Part shown: positions 52,149 through 61,180 of the stretch, piece after piece
Position numbering within the stretch: the stretch's first letter is position 1
How the letters are laid out: the number at the start of each line of letters is the position of its first letter
Origin: JAGRMG01 sp047975215
GTDB lineage: Bacteria > Pseudomonadota > Alphaproteobacteria > Rhodobacterales > Rhodobacteraceae
Direction of reading: 5' to 3'
DNA: 64,000 nt
NCBI GenBank assembly: GCA_047975215.1
Contig: JBKEDD010000040.1
Span: forward strand, 1 to 64,000
The notes under the pieces: generated by a model
Database searches by the model: none
What the model was told of the DNA's origin: nothing
What the model saw: the letters and a program-made list of their open reading frames with translations, nothing else
Position numbers and translations under genes: made by a program

Positions 52149-55100
52149 TCACCCGGCAGGCACATCGGTACCGGCGAACAATCCCGGTCCGTACCGCGCC
52201 GAAACCTGCGCCACCTCGATGCGCAGCGGCATCGCATGACCGTCCTCGGTCTGCATCGACGCCGAGTAAAGCCAATGCGGTTCGCTCACGGTGGTCTCTC
52301 GGACGATTGCACCGCCCCGCCGCACCCTGACGAGATATCTCTCGCTTTCCTCGCCAAGCGGCACCTCGGCCAGGGCCCAGCTATCCCCGTCGATCCGCGT
52401 GCGACGCACCCAACGCACCGCGACATCGCCCGACAGGCTGCGCGAAACGCCCAGATGGCAGGGTGCGTAGGGCCGCAGGCCGTTCCCGTCGAATGCCTCG
52501 ATCCGATGCACATAGGACGGATCGTCAAAACCGCGCCGCGCAGGTCCCAGCCGGAAGTGGCGCGCGATGCGTCGCTGCGCGCTGGTCAGTTCGATCTGCC
52601 CGGGCGTTCCGTCCAGCAACACGAACCACGACCCCCCGGGCCAGGTTTCAGGCATCAACGCGTCGCTCCCCACCTGCCCGCGCAGACGTTGCGACAACCA
52701 GTAGGTATCGGGTGCGATCAGGTCGGCCCGGCGAAACTGGAACACCTCCCACCGTCCGCTGGATCCGTCGCCGATCGCCGCAAGATTGGCACCGTTAAGA
52801 ACCGCCTCGGCTGAGCGCGTTTCCAGCGCACCGGCGATCAGTTTCACCTTTAACGGCGCGCCCTGGTCCCAAAGACCGGCCCGAGCAGCGGCCAGCGGCG
52901 TTTCGGTCACGCCGATGACCGAGCGATCCGCCACGATATCGCTCAACCCGTACCCGCTGTCTTCGGCCGAGGTGTAGACGGCGACGCTGCCCGGCCACGG
53001 GCGCGCCGTCACCGCCAGGTGCGGGGCGTGCGCCACTTCGTCACCGGTCATCAGAGGCAGATCCAGAAACAGCGGCAACACCGGCACTGGCGGCGCGAAC
53101 GCGCTTGGTGGCGGCATTTCCCCCAACAGATCCGAAGGCGTGTAAACCGCCGGCTCGATCCGTACCGCCTCCACGATCTGAACGCCCGCCTGTTCGACAC
53201 GGTCGATCCGGTAAAGCGTGTCGCCCTCAGCCCCGTCCCCCGGCAGCCGGACAACATCGCCCGCACCCAGTGCCATACGCGACGGCGGCAGGGCAAAGCG
53301 CGCAGTCTCCCGCGCAACCCGCGCCTCGGTCAGCCAACGTTCGGCCACCGCGCGCCCCTCGCCCCGGGTCATCGCAAGCGGCAGGTCGCGCGACGCGACC
53401 GCATGCGTCCGGCTGTCCGCCAGTACCGCCTCTTCCGACACGATCGCATGATCGCCACCCGATTGAACGAACCTGACCCGGACCCGCCCGGTCATCTCGG
53501 CTTCTGCATCGCGCGTCTGTTCCACCAGTCCGGGAACTTCGCCGGTTTCGGCAAATCCGTCGCGATCTAGGCCGGTCGCCAACCGGCCATCTCGCATCCT
53601 GAACTGCAATATGCCGTCGCGCTCGATAGCATCGAACCCGTATCGCAGCATCAGCGGCTGCAATGCTGCGCGTGCATCGCCGACATCCTCGATCGCAAAG
53701 CCGCGCACCAGTTCGTGCAACCGCGACACATCAACCGAGGTCACTCCCGAACGGCGGCAGATCTCGGCCACGACCGAACCCAGCGTGCGCGCCCCGACCC
53801 GGCCGTTCAGCCAATGGCCCCGGGCATGGTTCGCCCCGTCGCTCCACACATCCAGGTTGTTGGGAAAGGCCGGAAACGGGCGCGCGTCCCAGGCCCAGAC
53901 ATAGGCGTTGGCCAGATCGACCATGCGCCCGCCATAGATCTCCGAAACCGGGTTGTTGCCCGTGTTCCGCCAATGGCCCAGCACGGCCTGAAGATAGCGC
54001 AACTGGATCAGATCGTCGCGCGCCCCGGTCGAGTATTTCGGCAGGCTGGATTCCGATGATTTCGGATCGACGAACAGGTGGGGCTGGTTGGTTCCCTTGT
54101 CCACCGCCGGACAGCCAAGTTCAGTGAACCAAATCGGTTTTGATCGCGCAACCCAGGCGGTCGGCTCCGCCTGTCGCACCCCGCCGATGCGCTCGTGGTG
54201 GGCATTGTCCCACCAGCCGCGCAGATCCTTGTAGCGCCAGATCCACGGCTCGCCATGCGCCTCGTCTGTGATCGGCGTGCGTATCTGCGCCGCCTCGGCT
54301 TCGGGCGAATGATAATACCAGTCAAACCCCTCTCCACCCTCGACATTGGCATTCAGATAGCCGGGCTCATGGATGCTTCCCCACCCGGCATCGGCGTGGC
54401 CGACGCCCTCACGCCAATCCGAGAGCGGCATGTAATTGTCGATGCCGATGAAATCGACATTATCGTCAGCCCAAAGCGGATCGAGATGGAAATACCTGTC
54501 ACCGCTCCCATCCTGCGGCTGATACCCGAAATACTCCGACCAGTCGGCGGCATAGCCGATCCGCACGTCATCCCCCAGCAGGCTGCGCACCTCCGCCGCC
54601 AGATCGCGAAACGCCGCCACCGCGACGAATCCCGCCGCGCCCCGGATCTGGGTCAGCCCGCGCAACTCGGATCCGATGCAGAACGCCGAGACCCCGCCGG
54701 CCGCCGCACACAGCGCCGCATAGTGCAGGATGAAGCGCCGCAAGCCCCATTCCTCGGGGCCGGAATAGATGACACTGCCATCGCCGACGGTGAAATCCGC
54801 AGCCCGCGCCTCACCGAAGAACGCCGCCACCTCGGCCTCCGCCGCCGCGCTCTGGTCCGGCGATCCGTCCTGCCCAGGCGCCACCGACAAGGTGATGCGC
54901 CCGCGCCATGGCAGATGCGGCTGGTTCTCGGCCCCCGTCCAGGGGTCGGGCAAGCCGTTACCCGCCTGTTGGTCCATCAGGATGAACGGATAGAACATCA
55001 CCCGCCGCCCGGCGGCGTTCATGTGCGCAATCGCCTCGATAACGGACGCATCCGCCGGCGTGCCGCCATAGATCGGCCTATCCCCCTCAAGGGCGATCTG

Positions 55101-56075
55101 CGCGGCCGATGCCCGCCCCTGCCCGGCCACCCGCCAGGGCATCGTGCCGCTGTCGGTCGCCTTGTGTTCTACCTTGGGCACGATCCGGCACGACCCGCAG
55201 CGCAGATCTCCGCCAAACCATGACACAACAAGCGATACCGCCTCGCAACCCGGCAGTTCTTCGGACAGCGCATCGAACGAGGTTGCGAAATCGCTCTTGC
55301 CTGACGGCGTGTTAAGGTTGGCCGCCCGTTGCCTGCCAGGCCCGTCGGTGTAGTAGACCGGGCTCGTGGCCAGAGCGTATTCTCCGGTTCCGGGCATCAT
55401 CGCCACGCCCTGCACCAGTTGCGCGGGATCGCTCTGAAACCCCGGCGCATCGCGCTGCTCGGTCCGAACGACCTCGAAGGAAAACTGTGGTACCCGGTTG
55501 CCAAACGGCTCCAGCGAGAGATCTTCCATCACAACATAGGCGGTGCCGCGATAGGCCGGCACCATCCCCGGCCCCTCGATCGCCTCCATCACCGGATCGG
55601 GCGACTGATCGGGACCGCCGGTATAGATCCGCATGTTCAGATCCTCGCGCGCCACCTCCTCGCCATCGGCCCAGACCCGCCCAATGGTGGCGATCTCGCC
55701 CTCGCAGACCGCAATCGCCAGCGACAGGCCATAGCTGTAGCGGGTCGTCTTTGGCGTGCTGGGCATGCCCTTGCCGCCACCCGTAGTGGTGGCGGTTTCC
55801 TGAAAGTCCGAAGCCCAGATCACCTGGCCGCCAACCCGCATGCGGCCATAGACTTGCGCCACCGGCGCGCCATCCCCGGCCCGGGTCAGCCGAAACCGCT
55901 CCACCCGTCCGGATTCCACCGGGTCCGAGCCCGCACCCAGCAGACGTTCATCAATCACGCGCCCCAGCGTCGCCCCGACCGCGCGCCCCAGCGCGACCGA
56001 AGACAGGCCCGCGACGGTACCACCGACCGTTCCGCCAATGGCCGCCCCGGCGGCAGAAAGAAGTATCGTCGCCAT
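52149..56075 (-). CDS. GTA gp15, megatron: tail tip/host-contact protein with TIM-barrel domain
   Basis: 1308 residues, close to RcGTA gp15 length. The N-terminus has small-residue helices (ILLSAAGAAIGGTVGGTVAG). The middle carries the GTA TIM-barrel-like glycoside hydrolase-type domain (RFILHYAALCAAAGGVSAFC, DNYMPLSDWREGVGH, PIWFTELGCPAVDKGTNQPH). The C-terminal part is a phage tail-tip-like domain of beta type. In RcGTA it extends from the baseplate hub and is thought to penetrate the recipient envelope. The ATG overlaps the gp14 stop by one base. Confidence 0.95.
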   Translation of the reverse strand: MATILLSAAGAAIGGTVGGTVAGLSSVALGRAVGATLGRVIDERLLGAGSDPVESGRVERFRLTRAGDGAPVAQVYGRMRVGGQVIWASDFQETATTTGGGKGMPSTPKTTRYSYGLSLAIAVCEGEIATIGRVWADGEEVAREDLNMRIYTGGPDQSPDPVMEAIEGPGMVPAYRGTAYVVMEDLSLEPFGNRVPQFSFEVVRTEQRDAPGFQSDPAQLVQGVAMMPGTGEYALATSPVYYTDGPGRQRAANLNTPSGKSDFATSFDALSEELPGCEAVSLVVSWFGGDLRCGSCRIVPKVEHKATDSGTMPWRVAGQGRASAAQIALEGDRPIYGGTPADASVIEAIAHMNAAGRRVMFYPFILMDQQAGNGLPDPWTGAENQPHLPWRGRITLSVAPGQDGSPDQSAAAEAEVAAFFGEARAADFTVGDGSVIYSGPEEWGLRRFILHYAALCAAAGGVSAFCIGSELRGLTQIRGAAGFVAVAAFRDLAAEVRSLLGDDVRIGYAADWSEYFGYQPQDGSGDRYFHLDPLWADDNVDFIGIDNYMPLSDWREGVGHADAGWGSIHEPGYLNANVEGGEGFDWYYHSPEAEAAQIRTPITDEAHGEPWIWRYKDLRGWWDNAHHERIGGVRQAEPTAWVARSKPIWFTELGCPAVDKGTNQPHLFVDPKSSESSLPKYSTGARDDLIQLRYLQAVLGHWRNTGNNPVSEIYGGRMVDLANAYVWAWDARPFPAFPNNLDVWSDGANHARGHWLNGRVGARTLGSVVAEICRRSGVTSVDVSRLHELVRGFAIEDVGDARAALQPLMLRYGFDAIERDGILQFRMRDGRLATGLDRDGFAETGEVPGLVEQTRDAEAEMTGRVRVRFVQSGGDHAIVSEEAVLADSRTHAVASRDLPLAMTRGEGRAVAERWLTEARVARETARFALPPSRMALGAGDVVRLPGDGAEGDTLYRIDRVEQAGVQIVEAVRIEPAVYTPSDLLGEMPPPSAFAPPVPVLPLFLDLPLMTGDEVAHAPHLAVTARPWPGSVAVYTSAEDSGYGLSDIVADRSVIGVTETPLAAARAGLWDQGAPLKVKLIAGALETRSAEAVLNGANLAAIGDGSSGRWEVFQFRRADLIAPDTYWLSQRLRGQVGSDALMPETWPGGSWFVLLDGTPGQIELTSAQRRIARHFRLGPARRGFDDPSYVHRIEAFDGNGLRPYAPCHLGVSRSLSGDVAVRWVRRTRIDGDSWALAEVPLGEESERYLVRVRRGGAIVRETTVSEPHWLYSASMQTEDGHAMPLRIEVAQVSARYGPGLFAGTDVPAG

Positions 56076-56521
56076 CAGCGCACCTCCTCAGGAAATCCGA
56101 ACCGCGTCACGACCCTTCGCAACCATGGCGCACTCAGCGGACTTTCGATCACGCCATGCCGGGCATAGGCATGAATGAACCGGGGCGCGGTACCGCCCCG
56201 CGACACGATGCCCAGGTGCTTTGCGACCGATCCCGCCCGCATCCGCAACAGGATCACGTCTCCGGCCATGAGCGCCCCGGCAGGCATTTCCACGAGATGC
56301 CGCCGCGCCGCCGCCCACAGCCGTTCTTCACGCTGCGGTTCGGACCAGTCCATCGAATAGGCCGGAACCGGCTCGGGCTCAGCGCCATAGAGATCACGCC
56401 ACACACCACGCACCAGCCCCAGGCAATCGCAGCCGGCCCCGCGCACCGCCGCCTGGTGGCGATATGGCGTTCCGATCCAGTGCCGCGCAGCCGCCACGAT
56501 CTCGGGCCGCGCCACCATCAA
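56075..56521 (-). CDS. GTA gp14, NlpC/P60 cell-wall peptidase
   Basis: 148 residues. The NlpC/P60 catalytic Cys is in AAVRGAGCDCLGLVRGVW and the His in SVAKHLGIVSRGG. In RcGTA the homologue cleaves peptidoglycan peptides during DNA entry. It overlaps gp13 by 4 bases and gp15 by 1. No signal peptide, as expected for a particle component. Confidence 0.93.
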   Translation of the reverse strand: MMVARPEIVAAARHWIGTPYRHQAAVRGAGCDCLGLVRGVWRDLYGAEPEPVPAYSMDWSEPQREERLWAAARRHLVEMPAGALMAGDVILLRMRAGSVAKHLGIVSRGGTAPRFIHAYARHGVIESPLSAPWLRRVVTRFGFPEEVR

Positions 56522-57408
56522 CGCCGGCTCCCGCCGGTATTGGCGGCCGTCGATCTGGGAACCGCAACCATCCAGTCCTCGCCCGGAATATCCGGAAAGC
56601 CCCGGAAATTCAGCGCATTGCCAAACTTCAGCCGACAGGTTTCGAACCGCTTGTCACAGCCCGCCTCAAGGCGCACGACATCCCCGGCCGCGATGCCCCC
56701 GCGGATCGGCTCCCACAGCTCGACAACCCGCGCGCCGTCCTCAACGCGGTCCTGCTTGACGATCCCCCAAAGCCCCGCCGCCGCACCGCTCAGAACACTC
56801 AGCCGCCCGCGCATGAACCATCCCGCCTCGAACCCCGGCATCGCACCCCAGCGGAACACCCGCGCCCCTGCGGCCTCCGCAACCTCCATCTCGGTGAAAT
56901 ACCCAGGCGCGGCCAGATCGGCACCGCACGAACCATCGCCCAGAACCGCCGTGCAGGGCTTCTGATAGACCCGCCCCAGCGGCCGGTTCAGGGCTTCGGT
57001 CAGCCCGCGCAGTTCGGCATGGAACGCGCCTCCGCCGCGGCGAATCTCACCGATGGTGCCGCGAAACTGCAACCAGCGCACCGCGACATCGGCCCAGTTG
57101 ACCAACCACGCCCGCACCTCGGCCCCATCGAACCGGCCCGCTTCGATATCCTCCTCGCGGATCGCCGCATCGCTCAGCGCACCGACCGCCTCGCTATTGT
57201 CAACCGACAGCCCGGTGGCCTGCTGCAAGGCAAGTGCCGACAACCCGGTATCGGCGCGAAACACGATTCCGTCGAATTCAATGGGCAAATCGTGGTCGGT
57301 GAACCCGTATCGCACACCGTCCGCCCGGGTCATCGCCCAGCACCGGCACAAGCTGGTCAGCCCGCTTTCCACATGCGCCCGAAACGCCGCGTCCATCCCC
57401 GCCATCAC
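56518..57408 (-). CDS. GTA gp13, baseplate hub protein (DUF2163)
   Basis: 296 residues of the DUF2163 / phage BR0599 family. It begins MDAAFRAHVESGLTSLCRCW with conserved YGFTDHDLPIEFDGIVF. A cysteine-containing middle (KPCTAVLGDGSCGADL) and a C-terminal CDKRFETCRLKFGNALNFRG resemble the iron-sulfur-binding hub of RcGTA, where four Cys bind a cluster. It overlaps gp12 and gp14 by 4 bases each. Confidence 0.93.
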   Translation of the reverse strand: MMAGMDAAFRAHVESGLTSLCRCWAMTRADGVRYGFTDHDLPIEFDGIVFRADTGLSALALQQATGLSVDNSEAVGALSDAAIREEDIEAGRFDGAEVRAWLVNWADVAVRWLQFRGTIGEIRRGGGAFHAELRGLTEALNRPLGRVYQKPCTAVLGDGSCGADLAAPGYFTEMEVAEAAGARVFRWGAMPGFEAGWFMRGRLSVLSGAAAGLWGIVKQDRVEDGARVVELWEPIRGGIAAGDVVRLEAGCDKRFETCRLKFGNALNFRGFPDIPGEDWMVAVPRSTAANTGGSRR

Positions 57409-58037
57409 ACCCGCACCTCGACCACCGGCACATTGGGCACGTCGCCGGCCTGGAAACTGGCCACGCTGGTCTGTATCCGGTCTGTATCGAATCGCACCGG
57501 CACGTCGAACTCGAACCCGGCCGTGATCTGCATGGACTCGGCCGGCGCATGGGCAAAGCTGACCACGCCGCAGGTCGTGTCCACCTCGTAATCGACACCC
57601 TCGCGCATCTCGTCCTGTTCGATTCCGACGCGCACCGATCCGGCAACCGGCTTGCTGATCGGCCGCACATAGGAGAACGCCCCGGAACGGTAGGTCTTGA
57701 CCAGTTGAAACCGCGTTCGTTGCCCGTCCGCCACCGCGATCACCTGATCCCCGAACCGGACATCCGCCCGCGCCTTGCCCGATTTGAAATCCGACCAGTC
57801 CTTCCAGCGGAACCCGTACATCTGCCCGCGCCGCGCCTCAAAGAACGCCACCAGGGCCTCGACATCGTCCAGAGACCGCATCCCCACACCTGCATCATAT
57901 CGCCGCCGCGAATGCGCCCAGGGGGTGTTGCGTTCTTCGAACCCGTTGGCCAGCGTCACGACATCCGTGCGCCGCTCCGGCCCCCCGACCGAGCCGAAAC
58001 TCAGCGAGGCCGGAAATCTCACTTCATGAAAATTCAT
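57405..58037 (-). CDS. GTA gp12, distal tail protein (DUF2460)
   Basis: 210 residues: MNFHEVRFPASLSFGSVGGP, then the conserved RRTDVVTLANGFEERNTPWA and GMRSLDDVEALVAFFEARRG, YGFRWKDWSDFKSG. The DUF2460 family forms the distal tail ring. The start at 58037 has GGGAGGGAGC upstream. A 16-base gap separates it from gp11. Confidence 0.93.
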   Translation of the reverse strand: MNFHEVRFPASLSFGSVGGPERRTDVVTLANGFEERNTPWAHSRRRYDAGVGMRSLDDVEALVAFFEARRGQMYGFRWKDWSDFKSGKARADVRFGDQVIAVADGQRTRFQLVKTYRSGAFSYVRPISKPVAGSVRVGIEQDEMREGVDYEVDTTCGVVSFAHAPAESMQITAGFEFDVPVRFDTDRIQTSVASFQAGDVPNVPVVEVRV

Positions 58038-58053
58038 TGCTCCCTCCCCTGTC

Positions 58054-58713
58054 CTACCGATTGCGCGCGCCACGCTGCAACGCACGACCCAGTTGCGCAG
58101 CGATCTGTCCACGCGAGCGCCGGAACCCCTCGGCATCGGGGGTCGAGATATTCATCACCACGTTGACCGTCCCGCCCCCGGCACCGCGCACCCCCAGCTT
58201 GCCGTCAGCACCCCGCGCCAGTGGCATGATCGCCTCGGGTCCGGCCTCGCCCATCAATCCGATGCCGCCACGCATCGGGAAGCTCACCGGTCCCGATACC
58301 ACGCCGCCGCTGGCAAAAGGCATCACGCGGCCCTGCGCGAAACCGCCGCCATCGGCGAAGGGCAACACGCCCTGCACCAGATTGCCCACACCCTGCGCCA
58401 GCATACCGCCGAAATGCTCCGTCACCGGCCGGATCGCGGCCGAATAGGTGGTCTGGATCATCGAGCGCGCCTCACTCTCCAGCGCATCCGACAAGCGCAT
58501 CCCGTCAAACACCACACCATCGAACGCACGCCGCAGCCCCCTGGAAAATCCACGTTCCAGCGTGGCCACATCCTGCCCCGTCGCGGCCAGCGACTCGCGC
58601 ATCCGCTGCAACTCGGCATCAAACCCCGCCGCCACGTCAGCCACGGCGCCAAGGCTGCCCTCCAGCGCCTCCGCACGGGTCTCCAACTCGTCGAACCCAT
58701 CGCGCTCACTCAT
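58054..58713 (-). CDS. GTA gp11, tail tape measure protein
   Basis: 219 residues, the same size as in RcGTA, which fits a short tail. Helical N-terminal half (LETRAEALEGSLGAVADVAA), then a Gly-rich C-terminal half (PFADGGGFAQGRVMPFASGG, GLMGEAGPEAIMPLARGADG) typical of the tape-measure end. Start at 58713 with AGGAG; a longer start at 58734 would overlap gp10.1 further. Confidence 0.92.
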   Translation of the reverse strand: MSERDGFDELETRAEALEGSLGAVADVAAGFDAELQRMRESLAATGQDVATLERGFSRGLRRAFDGVVFDGMRLSDALESEARSMIQTTYSAAIRPVTEHFGGMLAQGVGNLVQGVLPFADGGGFAQGRVMPFASGGVVSGPVSFPMRGGIGLMGEAGPEAIMPLARGADGKLGVRGAGGGTVNVVMNISTPDAEGFRRSRGQIAAQLGRALQRGARNR

Positions 58714-58909
58714 CGCTCTCTCCTCGTTCGCCATCCGGCCAATGCGCCATCAGCGCCTCCAGACCGGCCCGGTCCAGCGCCGCCCCCGCACCGCCCTGCC
58801 CCAGCATCAGCCGCAGTTCGGCCGGGGTCAGCTCCCAGAACTGCTCGGGCGTCAAACGCAACCTCTGCATCCCGGCCCGCATCAACCCCGGCCAGTCGAA
58901 CCCGCTCAT
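58706..58909 (-). CDS. GTA gp10.1 (rcc01693-like), tail assembly
   Basis: 67 residues: WPGLMRAGMQRLRLTPEQFW then ELTPAELRLMLGQGGAG and an acidic end. Matches the small protein encoded between gp10 and the tape measure in RcGTA, probably a tail assembly chaperone. Overlaps gp10 by 4 and gp11 by 8 bases. Confidence 0.88.
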   Translation of the reverse strand: MSGFDWPGLMRAGMQRLRLTPEQFWELTPAELRLMLGQGGAGAALDRAGLEALMAHWPDGERGESDE

Positions 58910-59226
58910 GCCTCGCCCGGCACCATGAAGGCCCGCGCCAGCAACTCCGCCGCCGCCCGCGCCGCCGCCACCGGCCCGCCGCCGATCTCGGCCCGCAGCA
59001 GATCCTCGGCGATCACGTCGGCGCCGCCGCCGCGCAAACCGGCCACCACCAGCGCCAGCACGTCCCGGCTGGAAAAGCCGCCCGCCTCGAACCGCGCCAC
59101 CAGATCGACAAGCGATCCCGCCTCCAGCACCTGTTCCAGTTCCGCCAGCGCCCCAAGCGTCAGCTTCAGCACGCGGCGCTGCCCGTCGATGACCAACGCC
59201 ACCTCACCCGTCCACGGATTTGCCAT
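58906..59226 (-). CDS. GTA gp10, tail assembly chaperone-like protein
   Basis: 106 residues: ANPWTGEVALVIDGQRRVLK, then LTLGALAELEQVLEAGSLVD and LVARFEAGGFSSRDVLALVV. This is the GTA TAC-like family (gp10). In tailed phages the pair of proteins before the tape measure is often produced by frameshifting; here they are two separate frames with a 4-base overlap. Confidence 0.9.
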   Translation of the reverse strand: MANPWTGEVALVIDGQRRVLKLTLGALAELEQVLEAGSLVDLVARFEAGGFSSRDVLALVVAGLRGGGADVIAEDLLRAEIGGGPVAAARAAAELLARAFMVPGEA

Positions 59227-59229
59227 GGC

Positions 59230-59643
59230 TCAGATCGCTGTGAACGACAGCGCCCCGGCGCTGGCCAGCGACAACTCGTAGGTGGCCTCGCCGTTGTGGC
59301 TGCCGGAATATTCGATCGCCGTCACCTGAAACGCACCCTCGACGATGCCGAAATCGGGAATTATCAGCTGGAAATCGGGCGTCTCGCCGTCAAAGAACAA
59401 TTGCCGCGCCCGCTCATCCGTTCCCGCATCGCGAAACACGCCCGATCCCGAGATCGCGGCCGATTTGACCCCCGCTCCGGCCAACAGTTCGCGCCAGCCG
59501 CCTTGGCTTTCCAGGCTGGTGACATCCACGCTTTCCGAATTGAAACTGACGCGCGTCGCGCGCAGTCCCGCGATGGTTTCGAATTGGCCGCCGCCGGTCA
59601 TGTCCACCTTGATCAACAGATCCTTGCCGTTCTGGGCTCCCAT
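59230..59643 (-). CDS. GTA gp9, major tail tube protein (TP901-1 type)
   Basis: 137 residues: GAQNGKDLLIKVDMTGGGQF, RATRVSFNSESVDVTSLESQ, GSGVFRDAGTDERARQLFFD. This is the TP901-1-like major tail protein fold that stacks into the tube. The start at 59643 has GGAG 7 bases upstream. An ATG two codons earlier is too near the ribosome-binding site. Confidence 0.94.
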   Translation of the reverse strand: MGAQNGKDLLIKVDMTGGGQFETIAGLRATRVSFNSESVDVTSLESQGGWRELLAGAGVKSAAISGSGVFRDAGTDERARQLFFDGETPDFQLIIPDFGIVEGAFQVTAIEYSGSHNGEATYELSLASAGALSFTAI

Positions 59644-59666
59644 GAGCATTCTCCAAATCTGAGAGG

Positions 59667-60080
59667 TTAGTTGTCTTCCACCCGGGCGCGAAACCTCAGG
59701 TCGATACGCCGCACCTGTCCGGCCCGGCCGCTGCGCCTCGCGCTGGCGCGCTCGAACCAGAGCCCGACCAGCCGCCCGCGGGTCAACGCCAGTTCTCCGT
59801 GCAACAGGGCATCGCCCACCGCGCCCGCCACGGTCTTGGCGGCGGCAAAGCCGCGGGCTTCGCTGATCACCGAAACGGTGAACCTGTGCAGCGCGCCAGC
59901 ACCTTCCGCGTCGGACCGGTCGCGCACGTCTTCCGGCCCAAGGCTGACATAGGTTTCCGGCACCGGTCCGTCGGGCAGCGCATCGTACACCCCGGCCCCG
60001 ACAAGGCCGCTGACCGCCGGATCGTCCAGCAGGCGCCGGTACACCGCTTCCTGCAATGCCACGGATACCCCGTAACTCAT
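59667..60080 (-). CDS. GTA gp8, tail terminator (DUF3168)
   Basis: 137 residues: MSYGVSVALQEAVYRRLLDD, then GVYDALPDGPVPETYVSLGP and TVSVISEARGFAAAKTVAGA. DUF3168 proteins cap the tail tube next to the head. The ATG overlaps the gp7 stop by 4 bases; 23 bases separate it from gp9. Confidence 0.93.
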   Translation of the reverse strand: MSYGVSVALQEAVYRRLLDDPAVSGLVGAGVYDALPDGPVPETYVSLGPEDVRDRSDAEGAGALHRFTVSVISEARGFAAAKTVAGAVGDALLHGELALTRGRLVGLWFERASARRSGRAGQVRRIDLRFRARVEDN

Positions 60081-60415
60081 GCGACCACCTCCGCATCCGC
60101 AAAACAGATCAGATGGCGCGCATCCGGTCCGCGCTCGGCGACCGCCCGGATGACAAACACCTGCGCCCCGTCGCAAAGCCGCTGCCCCGCTTGCGGCCGC
60201 ATCGCCGATCCCTGGGGCGCCGCCCGCACCACGATCCTGTAGGCCACCGACGCAATCGGGGTTCCCGCCAACCCGCGCTCGCGCCCGCTACGCGCGCTCA
60301 CCTCGGCCCAGACCTCGCCGCGTTCCGTCCAGGTCTCCACGAACCCGCCGGCCCCGTCGTCAACGCGAACGGGCGCCTTCAGAACCAGACGCCGGTTCAG
60401 CCGCGGCGCGGTCAA
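60077..60415 (-). CDS. GTA gp7, head-tail stopper
   Basis: 112 residues from a TTG start at 60415 that overlaps the gp6 stop (TTGA), giving TAPRLNRRLVLKAPVRVDDG, then TERGEVWAEVSARSGRERGL. This is a phage head-tail adaptor-like (SPP1 gp16 type) fold. No ATG lies near the conserved N-terminus, so the rare TTG start is inferred from family length and coupling. The longer in-frame ATG at 60487 reads antisense-like sequence inside gp6. Confidence 0.85.
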   Translation of the reverse strand: MTAPRLNRRLVLKAPVRVDDGAGGFVETWTERGEVWAEVSARSGRERGLAGTPIASVAYRIVVRAAPQGSAMRPQAGQRLCDGAQVFVIRAVAERGPDARHLICFADAEVVA

Positions 60416-61014
60416 GACCCTGCTCCCAGCGTGATCCGCGACACCCGATAGCGTTGAATGAGGCTGCTCACGCCGAACGGCATGCACCCCTCCCCCAGCG
60501 CCGTGGTGTCGCGGTACTCGTAGTAATGCGCTGCCAGCAGCATCACCGCCTGGCCCAGATCAGCCGGCAGGCTACCCCAATCCGCCGCCATGCCGGCGGC
60601 GAATTCGATCCTCACCGCCCCGCCCGCCGGTACCGCCGGCAGGAACACACCCCTTGGACGCAGACGCGGACGCTGCCCGTCGCGCTCCAGCCAGTACGCA
60701 TCCGGGTCCACGACCACGCTCGCGCCCCCCGCATCGTCAAGCAACACCTGCGTCACGGAATTTACTGGCGCAACCGGCAAGACCTGCGCTTCGGGGTTGC
60801 GCCAGCCGCCCAGCGTCAACGAAAAGTCACGCACGATCAGAACCTTGCCCGTCCGCGCCTCGATCGCGGCAATCGCCGCCCGCAGGAAGCCCGACAGGAT
60901 ACCGTCCTGAAGACTCAGTTCGTCAAACCCTGTCCCCAGCCGCAAATGCGCCTTGAACCGGTCCACCGGCAGCGCCGCATCGGGCAGGGTGGTTTCCTCG
61001 ATCAACATCATCAA
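60412..61014 (-). CDS. GTA gp6, head-tail adaptor
   Basis: 200 residues: LPVDRFKAHLRLGTGFDELS, AAIAAIEARTGKVLIVRDFS, and a C-terminal MPFGVSSLIQRYRVSRITLG. Matches the phiE125 gp8-like connector family. It follows the capsid gene after 166 bases, the longest gap in the cluster. Confidence 0.93.
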   Translation of the reverse strand: MMMLIEETTLPDAALPVDRFKAHLRLGTGFDELSLQDGILSGFLRAAIAAIEARTGKVLIVRDFSLTLGGWRNPEAQVLPVAPVNSVTQVLLDDAGGASVVVDPDAYWLERDGQRPRLRPRGVFLPAVPAGGAVRIEFAAGMAADWGSLPADLGQAVMLLAAHYYEYRDTTALGEGCMPFGVSSLIQRYRVSRITLGAGS

Positions 61015-61146
61015 TTCACTCCGCAGATCCGGCCCGTCCGGGCCCGTTCATCCTCAATGCGCGGACGCGCGCCACCCCACGTTGCTCGGACGGAGGGGAA
61101 CAGCTAGACAACGCGGGGGGTCTCGCCTGACGCGCGCCCGCGACGA

Positions 61147-61163
61147 GGCCGGAAAGGCCGGCC
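61147..61163 (-). terminator. Hairpin just after the GTA capsid gene
   Basis: GGCCGG / CCGGCC, a 6-bp perfect stem with a 5-base loop, 18 bases after the capsid stop. It could cause partial termination or stabilise the capsid mRNA, so that more capsid than connector is made. Position-based inference only. Confidence 0.35.
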
Positions 61164-61180
61164 CCGCCACCCGGCACCGC

